This document shows, in pieces, positions 37,233 to 49,640 of a DNA stretch of 64,000 nt. The position numbers were made by a program, and so were the translations under genes. Each line of letters opens with the position of its first letter. Within the stretch, counting starts at the first letter, position 1. The notes under the pieces are model-generated. The model saw only the letters and a list, made by a program, of their open reading frames with translations, did not search any database and was not told the DNA's origin. Source of the DNA: Neobacillus sp. PS3-34 (lineage in GTDB: Bacteria; Bacillota; Bacilli; Bacillales; Cytobacillaceae); contig NZ_CP133267.1 in NCBI RefSeq assembly GCF_030915465.1, positions 2,324,501 to 2,388,500 of the forward strand. Reading direction: 5' to 3'.

Positions 37233-38450
37233 GTGAGAATTGGGAAGTTTAGTGAGACTAATGGGCTGAGCATTGATACGATCCGGCACTATATGGAGCT
37301 TGGGTTAATCATTCCTGAAAAGAAGGGTGGGCAATACTTTTTTGATCCACGCTGCCAAAGGGATTTGGAGCATATCCTTGAATTTAAAGGGATGGGCTTT
37401 AGCTTAAATGAAATTAAAACAATTTTCCTATATAAAAATTTCGGCAAATTAACCTCGTATGAAGAGGATAAATACTATCAATCGCTGTTCTTCGATAAAT
37501 ATAAGAAGCTGGAGAAGGAAATACAGAGTTTAGTTCAGATTAAGGAGAAGCTTAAGCTGAAACTGGAGGATATCTCTGCGAAATCAACCGCATCAGGATC
37601 CATATCAGGGATTGATTTAAAGGCATTGGACATGCTGAGATGCCTGAAATGTCACGAAAAGCTCACTCTTCATGACGGAATCATCAGCCGGAACCAGATT
37701 ATAGAGGGAAAGCTAACCTGTGAATGCGGTGAAGAGTACCTCATTGACTCAGGTATATTAATCGTCGGTAAGCCATTTGAGGCTGCCCCAGACCTTCCGC
37801 TCGATCATTATATTTTTGAATATATCCATGTAACCGATCCTGGCTATTTGGAAAATGTCCAGCAGGGTCTGCACTGGGGAAAAAGGAAGCTGGATCAATT
37901 GGATTTACATAAAAAAGTTCTGCTTGAACTAGGGACGGGAATTGGTTTTTTTCTGCGTAATATTTATCCGGAGCTACCGGAGGATTGCTTGTATATTGCG
38001 GTTGACCGGAGTTTGGAACGGCACCGTTTTTTGAAAAGTCTGCTCGAAAGAAGCGGTGCAAAAGTGAATCTGTTATTTATATGTACCGACTTTTTGGAAA
38101 TACCAATACAGCAGAAATCCGTTGATATAGTGGTTGATAATGCGGGTACAAGTAATTACAGCTTTGAACACAAAAACTTTTTACTTGATGGTGTGGACTC
38201 CCTTATTAAACAGGATTCCTTCTTATTGGGGACCTATCTTGTTTTTAAAAATTTCAGCACCAAAAGCAAGGTTCAAGTGGACTACAGGGATAATTTTATT
38301 GACAGTAAAATTCAAAAGAATATTGCCCGATTAAAGTTTATCCCGCTTGACGAGCGGGTCTCAGGCTATATTGATAAGGGAGGAAAATTTGAAAATTTCT
38401 TTGTCCCGGGTGAAGCAGTATACTCGTATTCGTTTTTTGGAAAAAGGTAG
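37233..38450 (+). CDS. MerR-type regulator fused to zinc ribbon and SAM methyltransferase
   Basis: This is a protein of about 405 residues. The N-terminus is a MerR helix-turn-helix (I-G-K-F-S-E-T-N-G-L-S-I-D-T-I-R-H-Y, about 1-70) with a coiled coil (about 85-115). A Cys4 ribbon follows (C-L-K-C and C-E-C, about 132-163). The C-terminal half is a class I methyltransferase with L-L-E-L-G-T-G-I-G-F (about 230) and V-D-I-V-V-D-N. GTG 37233 follows GGGGGTGGGAG; GTG 37224 is an alternative. Frame intact. The substrate and ligand are unknown; a DNA-binding head with a Trm112-like ribbon and methyltransferase is an uncommon fusion. Confidence 0.82.
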   Translation: MRIGKFSETNGLSIDTIRHYMELGLIIPEKKGGQYFFDPRCQRDLEHILEFKGMGFSLNEIKTIFLYKNFGKLTSYEEDKYYQSLFFDKYKKLEKEIQSLVQIKEKLKLKLEDISAKSTASGSISGIDLKALDMLRCLKCHEKLTLHDGIISRNQIIEGKLTCECGEEYLIDSGILIVGKPFEAAPDLPLDHYIFEYIHVTDPGYLENVQQGLHWGKRKLDQLDLHKKVLLELGTGIGFFLRNIYPELPEDCLYIAVDRSLERHRFLKSLLERSGAKVNLLFICTDFLEIPIQQKSVDIVVDNAGTSNYSFEHKNFLLDGVDSLIKQDSFLLGTYLVFKNFSTKSKVQVDYRDNFIDSKIQKNIARLKFIPLDERVSGYIDKGGKFENFFVPGEAVYSYSFFGKR

Positions 38451-38567
38451 GGTTAACCCTATCTTTTTTTATTTATTACGTAAAATTTCATGAATTTATC
38501 TATTGCAATGGGGTTTAGCCAACCGCTTATCATTCAGTTATAGAAGGTTAAGCTAGGAGGCTTTAAC

Positions 38568-39858
38568 GTGGAAGCAGTGCAATTGAGTGTAAAAGGAGAA
38601 AAGAATCAGAAGGAAATCAAAAATCTTTTTCTGTTTTCAGCCGGAAAGACCGTTTCCATTTTTGGTACGGCGATTTATAATTTTGCGTTAGGATTGTATG
38701 TTTTAAAACTGACGGGTTCAGCATTAAGCTTTGCGGTTACCCTTATCCTGGGAGTTATCCCAATCGTAATCATCAGTCCGTTTGCCGGCGTGATAGCTGA
38801 TAAATTCAACAAAAAGGCATTGGTGGTCTCAATGGATCTACTGAATGGGATATTGTTGATTTCTGTTTATATTTTAAGTACTTTGTTTGGACTGAATCTG
38901 GTGCTCATTTATATAACTACCTTCCTACTGACGGTGTTCACCATCTTCTATGGAGTTGGATTGGAAGCAGCAAAGCCCAATATCGTGTCTGATAAAATGC
39001 TGATGAATATCAATTCGATTAGTAAAATAATCGATTCTGTCTCCTCCATACTTGGCCGATGTTAGGCGGGCTGGTATTCGCCATCTTTGATATCAGGACC
39101 TTCATTATTATCAATGGAATATCCTTTTTACTATCCGGGTTATCAGCCATGCTTATCGATTTTAAGCTAAATATGCAAAAAAACACTGCCAGCCCAAAAG
39201 GCGGAAAAATTAACTTTTTCCAGGATATAAGAGAAGGGTTCCAATATTTATCGCAAAGAAAGAGTATTATGAATTTATTTGTCATCTTGATTTCAATAAA
39301 TTTTTTTCTTGGCTTTGGATTGTCAGTTCCTCTCCCGTATATGCTGAATACAGTCCTCAAGTTAGGTTCAAGGGATTATGGCATTATCCAGGGTGCCTTC
39401 CCACTGGGGATGATCATCGGGGCGCTCTTTGTAAAAAAAATATCAGCTAAGATAAACTATCCGACCCTACTTAACTATTTATGTCTTTCTATGGCCATAG
39501 CAATGATTTTCTCCGGGATCCCTGTCATGATCAAAGGCGCACATTGGGCCATATTCCTTACATCTTATATTATGGGACCGTAATGCTCTCATTTGGCATG
39601 ATTATCGCGCTAATCGATATTCCGATAGCCTATTTGATGCAAAAAATGATTCCCGATGAATATCGAGGCCGGGTGATGAGTATTAGCATGAGTATTGGAA
39701 AAACGATGCTGCCAATAGCGATGCTTGCTTCCGGACTATTATTAAGCCTCATCCCATCCTACATCCTGCCACTTGCAGGCGGCGTGCTCTTTTTCCTGTT
39801 TAATTTGCGCTTTTCCAGCAAAACAAACATTGATTTGACTGCAGAAAGTATCAGCTGA
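38568..39858 (+). CDS. MFS drug-efflux-like permease, two apparent frameshifts
   Basis: The corrected product is about 430 residues with about 12 TM segments. It carries G-K-T-V-S-I-F-G-T-A near the start and F-A-G-V-I-A-D-K-F-N-K-K (MFS loop 2-3), with I-P-D-E-Y-R-G-R-V near residue 360. This is the MFS_3/enterobactin-exporter-like group often called macrolide efflux or MFS transporter. GTG 38568 follows AGGAGG. Breaks lie near 39058 (TTGGCC for TTGGGCC, giving I-L-G-P-M-L-G-G) and 39575 (ATGGGACC for ATGGGGACC). Substrate unknown. Confidence 0.8.
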
Positions 39859-39881
39859 AAACTAAGACAAAATCGAAATAA

Positions 39882-39921
39882 AATAAGCACCCGCCATCAT
39901 TTAAAGCGGCGGGTGCTTATT
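39882..39921. terminator. Bidirectional terminator
   Basis: AATAAGCACCCGCC (39882-39895) pairs with GGCGGGTGCTTATT (39908-39921). It serves the MFS permease and the minus-strand protease. Confidence 0.9.
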
Positions 39922-39926
39922 AAATT

Positions 39927-41600
<1,674 letters not shown>

Positions 41601-41864
41601 TTAATAGTTTCAAAAAATTTAAAACTATTATTTTACTTATAGCGGAATATTCAGAAGATTACCAATACTATTTAGCGATTTATCAAAATAAAGTGCTAAA
41701 GTAGCAGGATAAATCCAAATTTTGGGATTTAAAAGTTGTTAAAGACCCTCTTTTTAAAAGGAAAAAAAGGCTCTTAAAGTCGGGTTTAAAGCATAAGTGA
41801 TTGGGGTAAGGCCGGATGGTGTACAATAAGAAGAGAAGCAAAAAAATAATGTTAGGATGACACG

Positions 41865-43060
41865 ATGGGAAAGTATGCAGTTCTAAAGGTAAAACAAAAG
41901 TTTGAAAATCGTTACAAGAATGGATACCCTCTTATATTTAGGGAAGCGATCGTTAACCCAAATGAAGTGGAAGAAGAGGGGACAATCGTCAAGCTTGCTA
42001 ATGAACAAGGCAAGTTTATAGCCCAAGGTTACTATGGGAGGCAAAACAAAGGCCTTGGCTGGGTGCTAAGTAAAAATGAGAATGAGAAATTTGATCAAAA
42101 TTTTTTTAACGATAAAATTAATAAGGCCGTAAAGATAAGGGATTCCTTTTTTCAAAATACAGATACCACTGCTTTTCGTGTGTTTAATGGCGAAGGGGAC
42201 GGTATAGGCGGGCTGACAATCGACTATTTCGACGGATTCTTCCTAATAAACTGGTACAGCATAGGAATATATGAATTTCGGGACTATATTGTCAATTCGC
42301 TCAAGGAATTGGCCATGTGTAAGGGTATTTATCAAAAAAAGCGCTTTGATGTTCAGGGTAAATATATAGAAGAGGATGATTTTGTTGCGGGTGAACGGGC
42401 CAGTTTCCTCTCATTGTGAAGGAAAATGGTGTCAGTTTCGCTGTTTATTTGAATGAGAGCGCCATGGTCGGCGTATTCTTGGATCAGCGCGATGTCCGGA
42501 GAACGATTCGGGATAAATATGCAAAAGGGAAAACCGTATTAAATACATTTTCCTATACCGGTGCTTTTTCGGTATTTGCCGCATTAGGCGGGGCTGAAAC
42601 GACCACAAGCGTCGATCTTGCCAATAGAAGCAAAAGCAAAACGATTGAGCAATTCAGCATTAACGGTATTGATTATGAAAGCCAGAATATTATTGTTGAA
42701 GACGTTTTTAACTATTTCAAATATGCGGTGAAGAAACAGCTGAAATTTGATATGGTCATCCTCGATCCGCCAAGCTTTGCACGGTCCAAAAAATTTGTTT
42801 TTAGTGCAGAAAAGGACTATAAAAACCTTCTGAAAGAGGCGATTGCAATCTCAGCGGATGATGGGGTCATTGTCGCCTCTACCAATTGCAGTTCTTTTGG
42901 AATGGAAAAGTTTAAGGGCTTCATCGACTTGGCATTTAAGGAGTCTGGGAAAAGGTATAAACTATTGGAAGAGTTCGCACTGCCAGAGGATTTCAGAACC
43001 ATAAAAGAGTTTCCGGAAGGTGATTATTTAAAGGTTGTATTTATTCAAAAGTTGAAATAG
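41865..43060 (+). CDS. RlmI-like 23S rRNA m5C methyltransferase, one apparent frameshift
   Basis: The corrected product is 398 residues with an N-terminal PUA-like domain (about 1-80), the conserved F-R-V-F-N-G-E-G-D-G-I-G-G-L segment (about 105) and a class I SAM domain (about 180-398) with L-N-T-F-S-Y-T-G and L-D-P-P-S-F-A-R. These are marks of the RlmI/RlmK family that methylates C1962-type positions of 23S rRNA. The break is at 42397 (CGGGCC for CGGGGCC), restoring G-E-R-G-Q-F-P-L-I-V-K-E-N-G. ATG 41865 follows TTAGGATG. A hairpin repeat lies at the 3' end. Confidence 0.88.
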
Positions 43061-43061
43061 A

Positions 43062-43100
43062 GTGACAGGCACCATCCATAAAATGGATGGTGCCTGTCAC
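43062..43100. repeat. GTGACAGGCACC hairpin repeat, copy 4
   Basis: GTGACAGGCACCATCCAT (43062-43079) pairs with ATGGATGGTGCCTGTCAC (43083-43100). The outer 12 bases equal the other three copies while the inner bases differ and compensate (CATCCAT/ATGGATG), as if structure is kept. Confidence 0.85.
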
Positions 43101-43302
43101 TCGATAAATGGTTGTGGGACTGAATTATATTTAGCAAAACATGATAGACTATGGCTGATCGAGGGATTTCCCTCGATTTTTTTATTTTAGTTAATGACAA
43201 GTGTAAAGACACTTGCTATTATTAAAAAGGATTATTACACAATGACCAATAAAGATAGAAATTGGGTAAAATAAATAAAAGTTTTGGACCGAGGGGGATA
43301 TT

Positions 43303-44511
43303 ATGAAAAAAAATAGCGAAATTTCTGGCCGTAGGCTGCTCGGTATAGCCGGTCTGGGCTGGATGTTTGACGCAATGGATGTGGGAATGCTGTCGTTTAT
43401 TATTGCTGCATTGAAGGTCGAATGGAACCTTTCTGTTGAACAGATGGGTTGGATCGGAAGTGTAAACTCAATCGGGATGGCAGTGGGGGCTCTGGTTTTT
43501 GGGTTTATGGCTGACCGTACCGGAAGGAAAATGGTCTTTATTATAACCTTATTATTATTTTCAATAGGCAGCGGTGCATCAGCTTTTACAAGCACGCTAG
43601 CTGTATTCCTGGTATTCCGCTTCCTAATCGGGATGGCGGAGGTGGAGAATTGCCGGTTGCTTCTACACTTGTTTCTGAAAGTGTACCAGCGGAGAAACGC
43701 GGAAGAGTTGTCGTGCTGCTTGAAAGCTTTTGGGCTGGCGGATGGCTGGCTGCCGCACTAATTTCCTATTTTATTATACCTAAGTATGGCTGGCAGACAG
43801 CCTTGATCATCAGTGCCCTGCCGGCAATCTATGCTTTATACCTAAGGATGGGACTGCCGGATTCCCCCGCTTTTCAGCGGTAAAGGATAAAAACAGGCTG
43901 TCTGTGTTCCAAAGTATTCAGAAGCTTTGGTCGGGAGAATATGCCCGGAGGACAACAATGCTATGGGTCCTATGGTTTTGTGTCGTGTTTTCCTACTACG
44001 GCATGTTTTTATGGCTCCCAAGTGTAATGGTCATGAAAGGCTTTAGCATGATTAAAAGCTTTGAGTATGTCTTAATTATGACGCTTGCCCAGCTGCCAGG
44101 CTATTTTACAGCGGCATGGTTCATTGAAAAGCTGGGAAGGAAGTTCGTACTGGTTACTTACCTGGTCGGGACTGCTATTAGCGCCTATTTCTTCGGAACG
44201 GCGGAATCAATTACAATGCTCGTTGCTTCAGGAATCTTTCTCTCATTTTTCAACCTTGGTGCATGGGGTGCTTTATATGCCTACACGCCAGAACAGTATC
44301 CAACCAATATCAGAGGCAGCGGAGCAGGGATGGCAGCGTCCATCGGGCGCATCGGCGGGATTCTTGGCCATTGCTTGTAGGCTATATGGTAACTCAGAAA
44401 ATAGCGATATCTTCGATTTTCACCATTTTTTGCATCGCCATTCTTGTAGCAGCGATAACTGTTTTCTTGTTAGGAAAAGAAACAAAAAGACAGGAATTAG
44501 CTGAGGAATAA
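43303..44511 (+). CDS. MFS permease, NiaP-like, three apparent frameshifts
   Basis: The corrected product is 403 residues, 12 TM. The first segment G-W-M-F-D-A-M-D-V-G-M-L-S-F-I and F-M-A-D-R-T-G-R-K (loop 2-3), plus the R-F-L-I-G-M-G-G-G-G-E-L-P-V motif, match the metabolite/H+ symporter group that includes the niacin permease NiaP (YceI). Breaks lie near 43638 (TGGCG for TGGGCG), 43878 (AGCGG for AGGCGG) and 44370 (TTGGCC for TTGGGCC). ATG 43303 follows GAGGGGG. A terminator follows. The substrate is only a family-level guess. Confidence 0.75.
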
Positions 44512-44527
44512 GAAAATATAATGATAG

Positions 44528-44556
44528 GGACAGCCTCTTGGCTGTTCCCTTTTTTA
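44528..44556 (+). terminator. Terminator of the NiaP-like gene
   Basis: GGGACAGCC (44528-44536) pairs with GGCTGTTCCC (a one-base bulge) and T6 follows. Confidence 0.85.
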
Positions 44557-44809
44557 CTATAGGGAATCAAAGAAAAACCTTTTTTAATATTAACTGCATC
44601 AATATAGTGTTTTCCTGCATGAATTAGTTCATAACTCTTATTTTTAACTGATTTGAAATTATCTTAAAATAACCGGCTAAATAACTGGACGAATAGGAAA
44701 ATATTATGTACAATATTTTCAGAATATTATCTTTATTTAAAACAGTTCGACATCAAGGTTTTGCCAGTATGAGTTTTGCAAAAAATACTATAAAAACAGG
44801 GGGTAAAGC

Positions 44810-45982
44810 ATGGGTAAAAAGAGATTAGCAGGTTTATTTATGTCGTTAATGCTTACAGGAGGAGTCGTTGCGGGATGCAGTTCTGCAACGGGAGGTAAGA
44901 GTGATGATGGAAGCACAATTAAAATCGGTGCGAATCTTGAGTTATCCGGAGGAGTTGCTTCCTATGGACAATCGGCTGCTGAAGGGCTTCAGCTGGCGGT
45001 TGATGAAATCAATAAAAAGGGTATTGACGGAAAGAAACTAAAGCTTATTAAAGTCGATAACAAATCGGATGCATCCGAGGCAACAAGCGGTGCGCTCAGG
45101 CTCATAAGCCAGGATAAAGTGGCAGCAATTGTTGGAGCCGCAACAAGTACAAATACGCTTGCACAGGTACAGGTGGCCACTGACAATAAGGTTGTCCTGC
45201 TGACACCGACTGGCACCAATCCAAACATTACAAACAAAGATGGAAAAGTGAATGATTATGTGTTCCGTACATGCTTTATTGACCCATTCCAGGGCACGGT
45301 AGCGGCTAATTTTGCCTCAAAGTCGCTGAATGTAAAAAATGCAGCTGTCCTGATTGAAAGCTCAAGCGATTATTCAAAGGGACTGGCATCCGCATTCAAA
45401 AAATCCTTTAAGGAAAACGGCGGGAAAATTGTTTCTGAGGAAGCATACGTCACCAAGGATACGGACTTCCATGCCATTTTGACAAAAATTAAATCCTCCA
45501 ATCCAGAGTTTATTTTCCTGCCTGGATATTATGAAGAAGTAGGCCTGATTGTAAAGCAGGCGCGTGAGCTTGGCATCGATGTTCCAATCATGGGCGGAGA
45601 TGGCTGGGATTCACCAAAGCTGGTTGAAATCGGCGGCAAGGAAGCTCTAAACAATACGTTTATCACCAACCACTATTCATCAGGAGATAAAGACAAAAAG
45701 GTTCAGGACTTTGTTGATGCATTCAAAAAGAAATATAACGGTAAGTCACCGGATGCCTTTAGTGCCCTGGGCTATGATTCAGCTTATTTCCTTGCTGATG
45801 CCATTAAGCGCGCAGGCAGCGGAGATCCTGAAAAAATCAAAAAAGCAATGGCTAAAACAGACGGACTTTCCCTTGTTTCAGGAGAAGTGAAGCTTGATAA
45901 GAACCATGATCCGATTAAATCGGCTGTCATTCTTGAGTATAAAGACGGCGTACAGACATTCAATTCAAAAGTAAACCCATAA
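44810..45982 (+). CDS. livJ: Branched-chain amino-acid ABC transporter, substrate-binding lipoprotein
   Basis: This is a 390-residue lipoprotein (lipobox V-V-A-G-C near residue 22) of the periplasmic-binding type I fold (LivJ/LivK family): I-K-I-G-A-N-L-E-L-S-G, then A-Q-V-A-T-D-N-K and G-Y-D-S-A-Y-F. It binds Leu/Ile/Val or a similar amino acid outside the membrane. It heads the operon livJ-H-M-G-F, separated from livH by a repeat of about 280 bases. Frame intact; ATG follows GGGGG. Confidence 0.9.
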   Translation: MGKKRLAGLFMSLMLTGGVVAGCSSATGGKSDDGSTIKIGANLELSGGVASYGQSAAEGLQLAVDEINKKGIDGKKLKLIKVDNKSDASEATSGALRLISQDKVAAIVGAATSTNTLAQVQVATDNKVVLLTPTGTNPNITNKDGKVNDYVFRTCFIDPFQGTVAANFASKSLNVKNAAVLIESSSDYSKGLASAFKKSFKENGGKIVSEEAYVTKDTDFHAILTKIKSSNPEFIFLPGYYEEVGLIVKQARELGIDVPIMGGDGWDSPKLVEIGGKEALNNTFITNHYSSGDKDKKVQDFVDAFKKKYNGKSPDAFSALGYDSAYFLADAIKRAGSGDPEKIKKAMAKTDGLSLVSGEVKLDKNHDPIKSAVILEYKDGVQTFNSKVNP

Positions 45983-46059
45983 ATAAAAATCGCATATCAA
46001 AGGGATAGGGAGCAGCCATGTCTCCCTATTCCAATTTTAAAAGAAGGATAATGCTTTCA

Positions 46060-46258
46060 ACTAGAACAGTGTCTAGCTCCAGCGCCTACCCCCTCGAGGT
46101 CGCTTCGGTCCTTACGATGAAGTCAAAGAACAACTTCACCTAAAGGCCCTTCCACGGCCAGGACGGCCTAGTGCCGGCGTTGCCACAGGACGTGGCGATT
46201 TTAGCCGGCCAGCGCTTGTCGGGGGTGCCCAAGGCGCTTGCGCTTTTCTGATAGGAGT
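46060..46258 (+). repeat. Bacillus-type intergenic repeat between livJ and livH
   Basis: A GC-rich block running from GTGTCTAGCTCCAGCG to GGCGCTTGCGCTTTTCTG. The ends CAGCGCC/GGCGCTTG and several inner dyads such as CCACGGCCAGGACGGCC suggest a folded RNA. Repeats of this type, TGTCTAGCTCCAGCGCC... CTTGCGCTTTTC, are widespread between genes in bacilli. It may have inserted in the liv operon. Confidence 0.7.
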
Positions 46259-46269
46259 GGTGTGGGAAG

Positions 46270-47147
46270 ATGGAATGGATACAGCAGCTCGTAAACGGGA
46301 TTTCTCTTGGCAGTATATATGCGCTTATTGCCCTTGGGTATACGATGGTTTACGGTATTGTGAAATTGATTAACTTTGCCCATGGAGATGTGTTCATGGT
46401 CGGTGCGTTTGTAGGATTTTATTCAATAACTATTTTGGCCTTGGATTTTTTCCAGCCCTTCTGATCAGTATGGCGGTGTGCGCCCTCTTTGGTGTTTTAA
46501 TTGAGCGGATTGCGTATAAGCCGCTTAGGAATGCGACAAGGATTGCGGCGCTCATTACCGCTATCGGTGTATCACTGCTGATTGAATACACCACGATTTA
46601 TGCTAGGGGAGCGCAGCCAGAGGCCTATCCGGGGGATGTTCTTCCTTTTAAAAGCATTGATATTCTAGGTGTGAAAATTAGCAGCCAGTCCTTATTCATT
46701 TTAGGAATATCGGTCTTATTAATGATATTGCTTCAATTCATTGTCCATAAAACGAAAATTGGAAAGGCAATGCGTGCTGTTTCCCATGATATGGATGCGG
46801 CAAGGCTGATGGGCATCAATGTAGATAACACGATTTCGGCCACCTTTGCAATCGGGTCTGCATTGGCAGGCGCAGCAGGAGTTATTTTTGGAATGTACTA
46901 TACAAAGATCGAACCTCTGATGGGAATCATACCAGGCCTTAAGGCATTCGTTGCGGCGGTACTTGGAGGAATCGGCATTATCCCTGGAGCAATGGCCGGC
47001 GGTATGGTCCTGGGGGTCATTGAGGCGCTCGTCAGTGCGAGCGGTTATTCTCTATGGCGGGATGGTGCGGCCTTTGTCGTGCTCATTTTAATCTTAATTT
47101 TCCGCCCATCAGGACTATTCGGCAAAAACGTCAGGGAAAAGGTGTAA
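46270..47147 (+). CDS. livH: Branched-chain amino-acid ABC permease LivH, one apparent frameshift
   Basis: The corrected product is 292 residues with about 8 TM segments and the family start Q-L-V-N-G-I-S-L-G-S-I-Y-A-L-I-A-L-G-Y-T. The conserved R-A-V-S-H-D-M-D-A-A-R-L-M-G-I-N coupling loop is near residue 175. The break near 46438 (TTTTGGCC for TTTTGGGCC) restores G-L-G-F-F-P-A-L-L-I-S. ATG 46270 follows AGGAGTGG. Forms the membrane channel with LivM. Confidence 0.9.
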
Positions 47148-47160
47148 GGGGGGCGAAACG

Positions 47161-48135
47161 ATGGCGAAATTTTCACAGACAAAAGGTTTTTGGGCGTTAA
47201 TCATAGCCACCGCGGTTTTGGCCAGCCTTATCCAATTCTTGATTACGGGTGGAACCTTAAACGCATTTTATATTAATACCCTGTTTACGATTGGAATTAA
47301 TATTATTCTTGCTGCAAGCCTCCACCTGATTATTGGGATTACTGGTCAGTTCTCAATTGGCCATGCGGGTTTTTTGGCAGTCGGGGCCTACGCTTCAGCG
47401 ATTATCACGATGAAGCTTGCTCTTCCGTTCCCTGTGGCACTGTTAGCAGGAGGAATAGCGGCAGCGGTTGCCGGACTGATCATTGGAATTCCGAGCCTTC
47501 GCTTAAAAGGAGATTATCTGGCGATTGCAACACTCGGTTTTGGGGAGATTGTCAGGATTACACTCCTGAATATTGATTATGTTGGCGGTGCCAGTGGCAT
47601 GCAGGTCAGCCATCTGACAACATGGCCATGGATGGTTGCCAGTCTTGTGCTGACGCTTGTGGTCATTGTTAACTTTACAAATTCCACACATGGGCGTGCT
47701 TGTATATCAATAAGGGAAAATGAAATTGCCGCTGATGCGATGGGGATTAATACTACCTACTACAAGGTAGCGGCGTTTGTAATCGGCTCATTTTTTGCAG
47801 GCGTAGCCGGAGCGCTTTACGCCCATAATTTTTACATTCTCCAGCCTGCAAACTTTGGATTTCTAAAATCTTTCGATATTCTGATTTTTGTTGTTCTTGG
47901 CGGCTTGGGAAGCATGTCGGGCGCTGTCATCGCAGCCATATTGCTGACGATTATCTCTACATTCCTGCAGGAATATCCGGAAACAAGAATGATCATTTAC
48001 AGCCTTGTGCTGATTATCATGATGCTGTACCGCCCGCAGGGGTTATTGGGAACGAAGGAATTGACTTCTTTCTTTAGTAATCGCAGATCCAAAAAGGGAG
48101 GAATGCCAAATGACAATAAACAGACCATTGCTTAA
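47161..48135 (+). CDS. livM: Branched-chain amino-acid ABC permease LivM
   Basis: This is a 324-residue membrane protein with about 9 TM segments and the family motif [18 protein letters not shown] (about 60-80) and [13 protein letters not shown] (about 182). Partner of LivH. ATG 47161 follows GGGGGGC. Frame intact; it overlaps livG by 26 bases. Confidence 0.93.
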   Translation: MAKFSQTKGFWALIIATAVLASLIQFLITGGTLNAFYINTLFTIGINIILAASLHLIIGITGQFSIGHAGFLAVGAYASAIITMKLALPFPVALLAGGIAAAVAGLIIGIPSLRLKGDYLAIATLGFGEIVRITLLNIDYVGGASGMQVSHLTTWPWMVASLVLTLVVIVNFTNSTHGRACISIRENEIAADAMGINTTYYKVAAFVIGSFFAGVAGALYAHNFYILQPANFGFLKSFDILIFVVLGGLGSMSGAVIAAILLTIISTFLQEYPETRMIIYSLVLIIMMLYRPQGLLGTKELTSFFSNRRSKKGGMPNDNKQTIA

Positions 48136-48888
48136 GGTAGAGCAGGCAGGAATCCGTTTTGGCGGGCTTAAGGCAGTTTCCGATGTTAATCTTGAAATGA
48201 AGCAGGGAGAATTGGTTGGCTTGATTGGCCGAACGGAGCGGGAAAAACAACCTTCTTTAATCTGCTGACTGGGGTATATATCCCAACAGAGGGAAGCATT
48301 CATCTTGAGGGAGACAAATTAAATGGGCTTGCTCCTTATAAAATAACGAGAAAAGGGATCAGCCGTACCTTCCAAAACATTCGCCTTTTCGGAGAATTGT
48401 CGGTTCTCGACAATGTAAAGGTAGCTTACCATTCCCAGGCAAAGCATTCTATCCTCAGCTCCATCTTCCGCCTTCCGCCACACTTTTCAGGCGAAAAGGA
48501 GATGGAAGAAAAGGCAATCGAATTTTTAAAAATTTTCAAGCTTGAAAAATTCCTTCATGAAAAAGCAAAAAATCTCCCTTACGGACAGCAGCGCCGCCTG
48601 GAGATTGCCAGAGCGCTGGCCGCAAATCCGAAACTGCTGCTCCTTGATGAGCCAGCAGCAGGAATGAACCCGCAGGAAACGCATGAACTAATGCAGCTGA
48701 TTTCCTTCATCCGGGAAAGATTTTCTCTCACAGTGCTCCTGATTGAGCATGATATGCTGCTTGTGATGGGCGTGTGTGAGCGGATTTATGTGTTAGACCA
48801 TGGGCAGTTAATTGCAGAGGGAACACCAGAAGAAATCAGGAACAATCCAAAAGTCATCGAAGCATACCTCGGTGAGGAGGTTTCATAA
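48110..48888 (+). CDS. livG: ABC ATPase LivG, one apparent frameshift
   Basis: The corrected product is 259 residues. The Walker [10 protein letters not shown] is cut by the break near 48228: ATTGGCCGAACGG must be ATTGGGCCGAACGG. The signature [13 protein letters not shown] and Walker [11 protein letters not shown] follow, with I-E-H-D-M. These are the LivG/LptB-type marks. A lesion exactly in the ATP site of an otherwise intact operon argues for sequence error. ATG 48110 follows GGGAGG; stop overlaps livF start as TAATG. Confidence 0.9.
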
Positions 48889-49593
48889 TGCTGAAAATAA
48901 ATGATATCAATGTGTTTTATGGGAATATCCAGGCATTAAAGGGAGTTTCTCTGGAAATTAATGAAGGCGAGATTGTCACCCTAATTGGTGCAAATGGTGC
49001 GGGAAAAAGCACACTTTTAAAAACAATTTCCGGATTAGAGAAGCCAAAAAAAGGAGATCTCCTTTTTGAAGGGCAGTCTATTGCTGGAAAAGTGGCACAA
49101 GCCATTGTAAAAAAGGGAATCTCCCATGTACCTGAAGGCAGGCGTGTTTTTTCCAATATGACAGTTGAAGAAAACCTTGAACTTGGAGCGTATCTTAGAA
49201 AGGATAAGGCGGCATCCGTGATGATTTTAAAAAGGTGTACGACCTCTTTCCGAGACTGCTGGAAAGAAGAAAGCAGCACGCAGGAACTTTATCGGGAGGC
49301 GAGCAGCAAATGCTCGCAATGGGAAGAGCGCTAATGGCCCGTCCGCGGCTCCTGCTCTTAGACGAGCCATCCATGGGTCTCGCCCCTCTTTTGGTAAAAA
49401 CAATCTTCCGAATTATTGAGGAGATTAATAAAAGCGGAACCACCATTTTACTGGTCGAACAAAATGCGAATATGGCACTTTCCATCGCTGACCGGCCTAT
49501 GTTATTGAAACAGGGAAAATCGTCCTTACTGGAACACCTGATGAACTAAATCAGAGTGATCAGATCAAAATGGCCTATTTGGGCGGACATTAA
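48888..49593 (+). CDS. livF: ABC ATPase LivF, two apparent frameshifts
   Basis: The corrected product is 235 residues. Walker [10 protein letters not shown] (about 36), signature L-S-G-G-E-Q-Q-M-L (about 132) and Walker [11 protein letters not shown] (about 155) are present, and the C-terminus matches LivF (E-Q-N-A; Y-L-G-G). Breaks near 49209 (AAGGCGG for AAGGGCGG) and 49495 (CGGCC for CGGGCC, giving [10 protein letters not shown]). It overlaps livG by one base and has GGTGAGGAGG upstream. Confidence 0.9.
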
Positions 49594-49596
49594 ACA

Positions 49597-49640
49597 AAAA
49601 AAGGTAGCGGAATAATAAAATATTCCGTTACCTTTTTTTA
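49597..49640. terminator. Bidirectional terminator of liv and polar amino-acid operons
   Basis: AAAAAAGGTA-CGGAATA pairs with TATTCCG-TACCTTTTTTT across a short loop; T-runs on both strands between convergent operons. Confidence 0.9.

Noticed and set aside
46201..46383. 60-residue minus-strand protein near livH
   Set aside because: Lies in the intergenic repeat and antisense to livH; no supporting signals.
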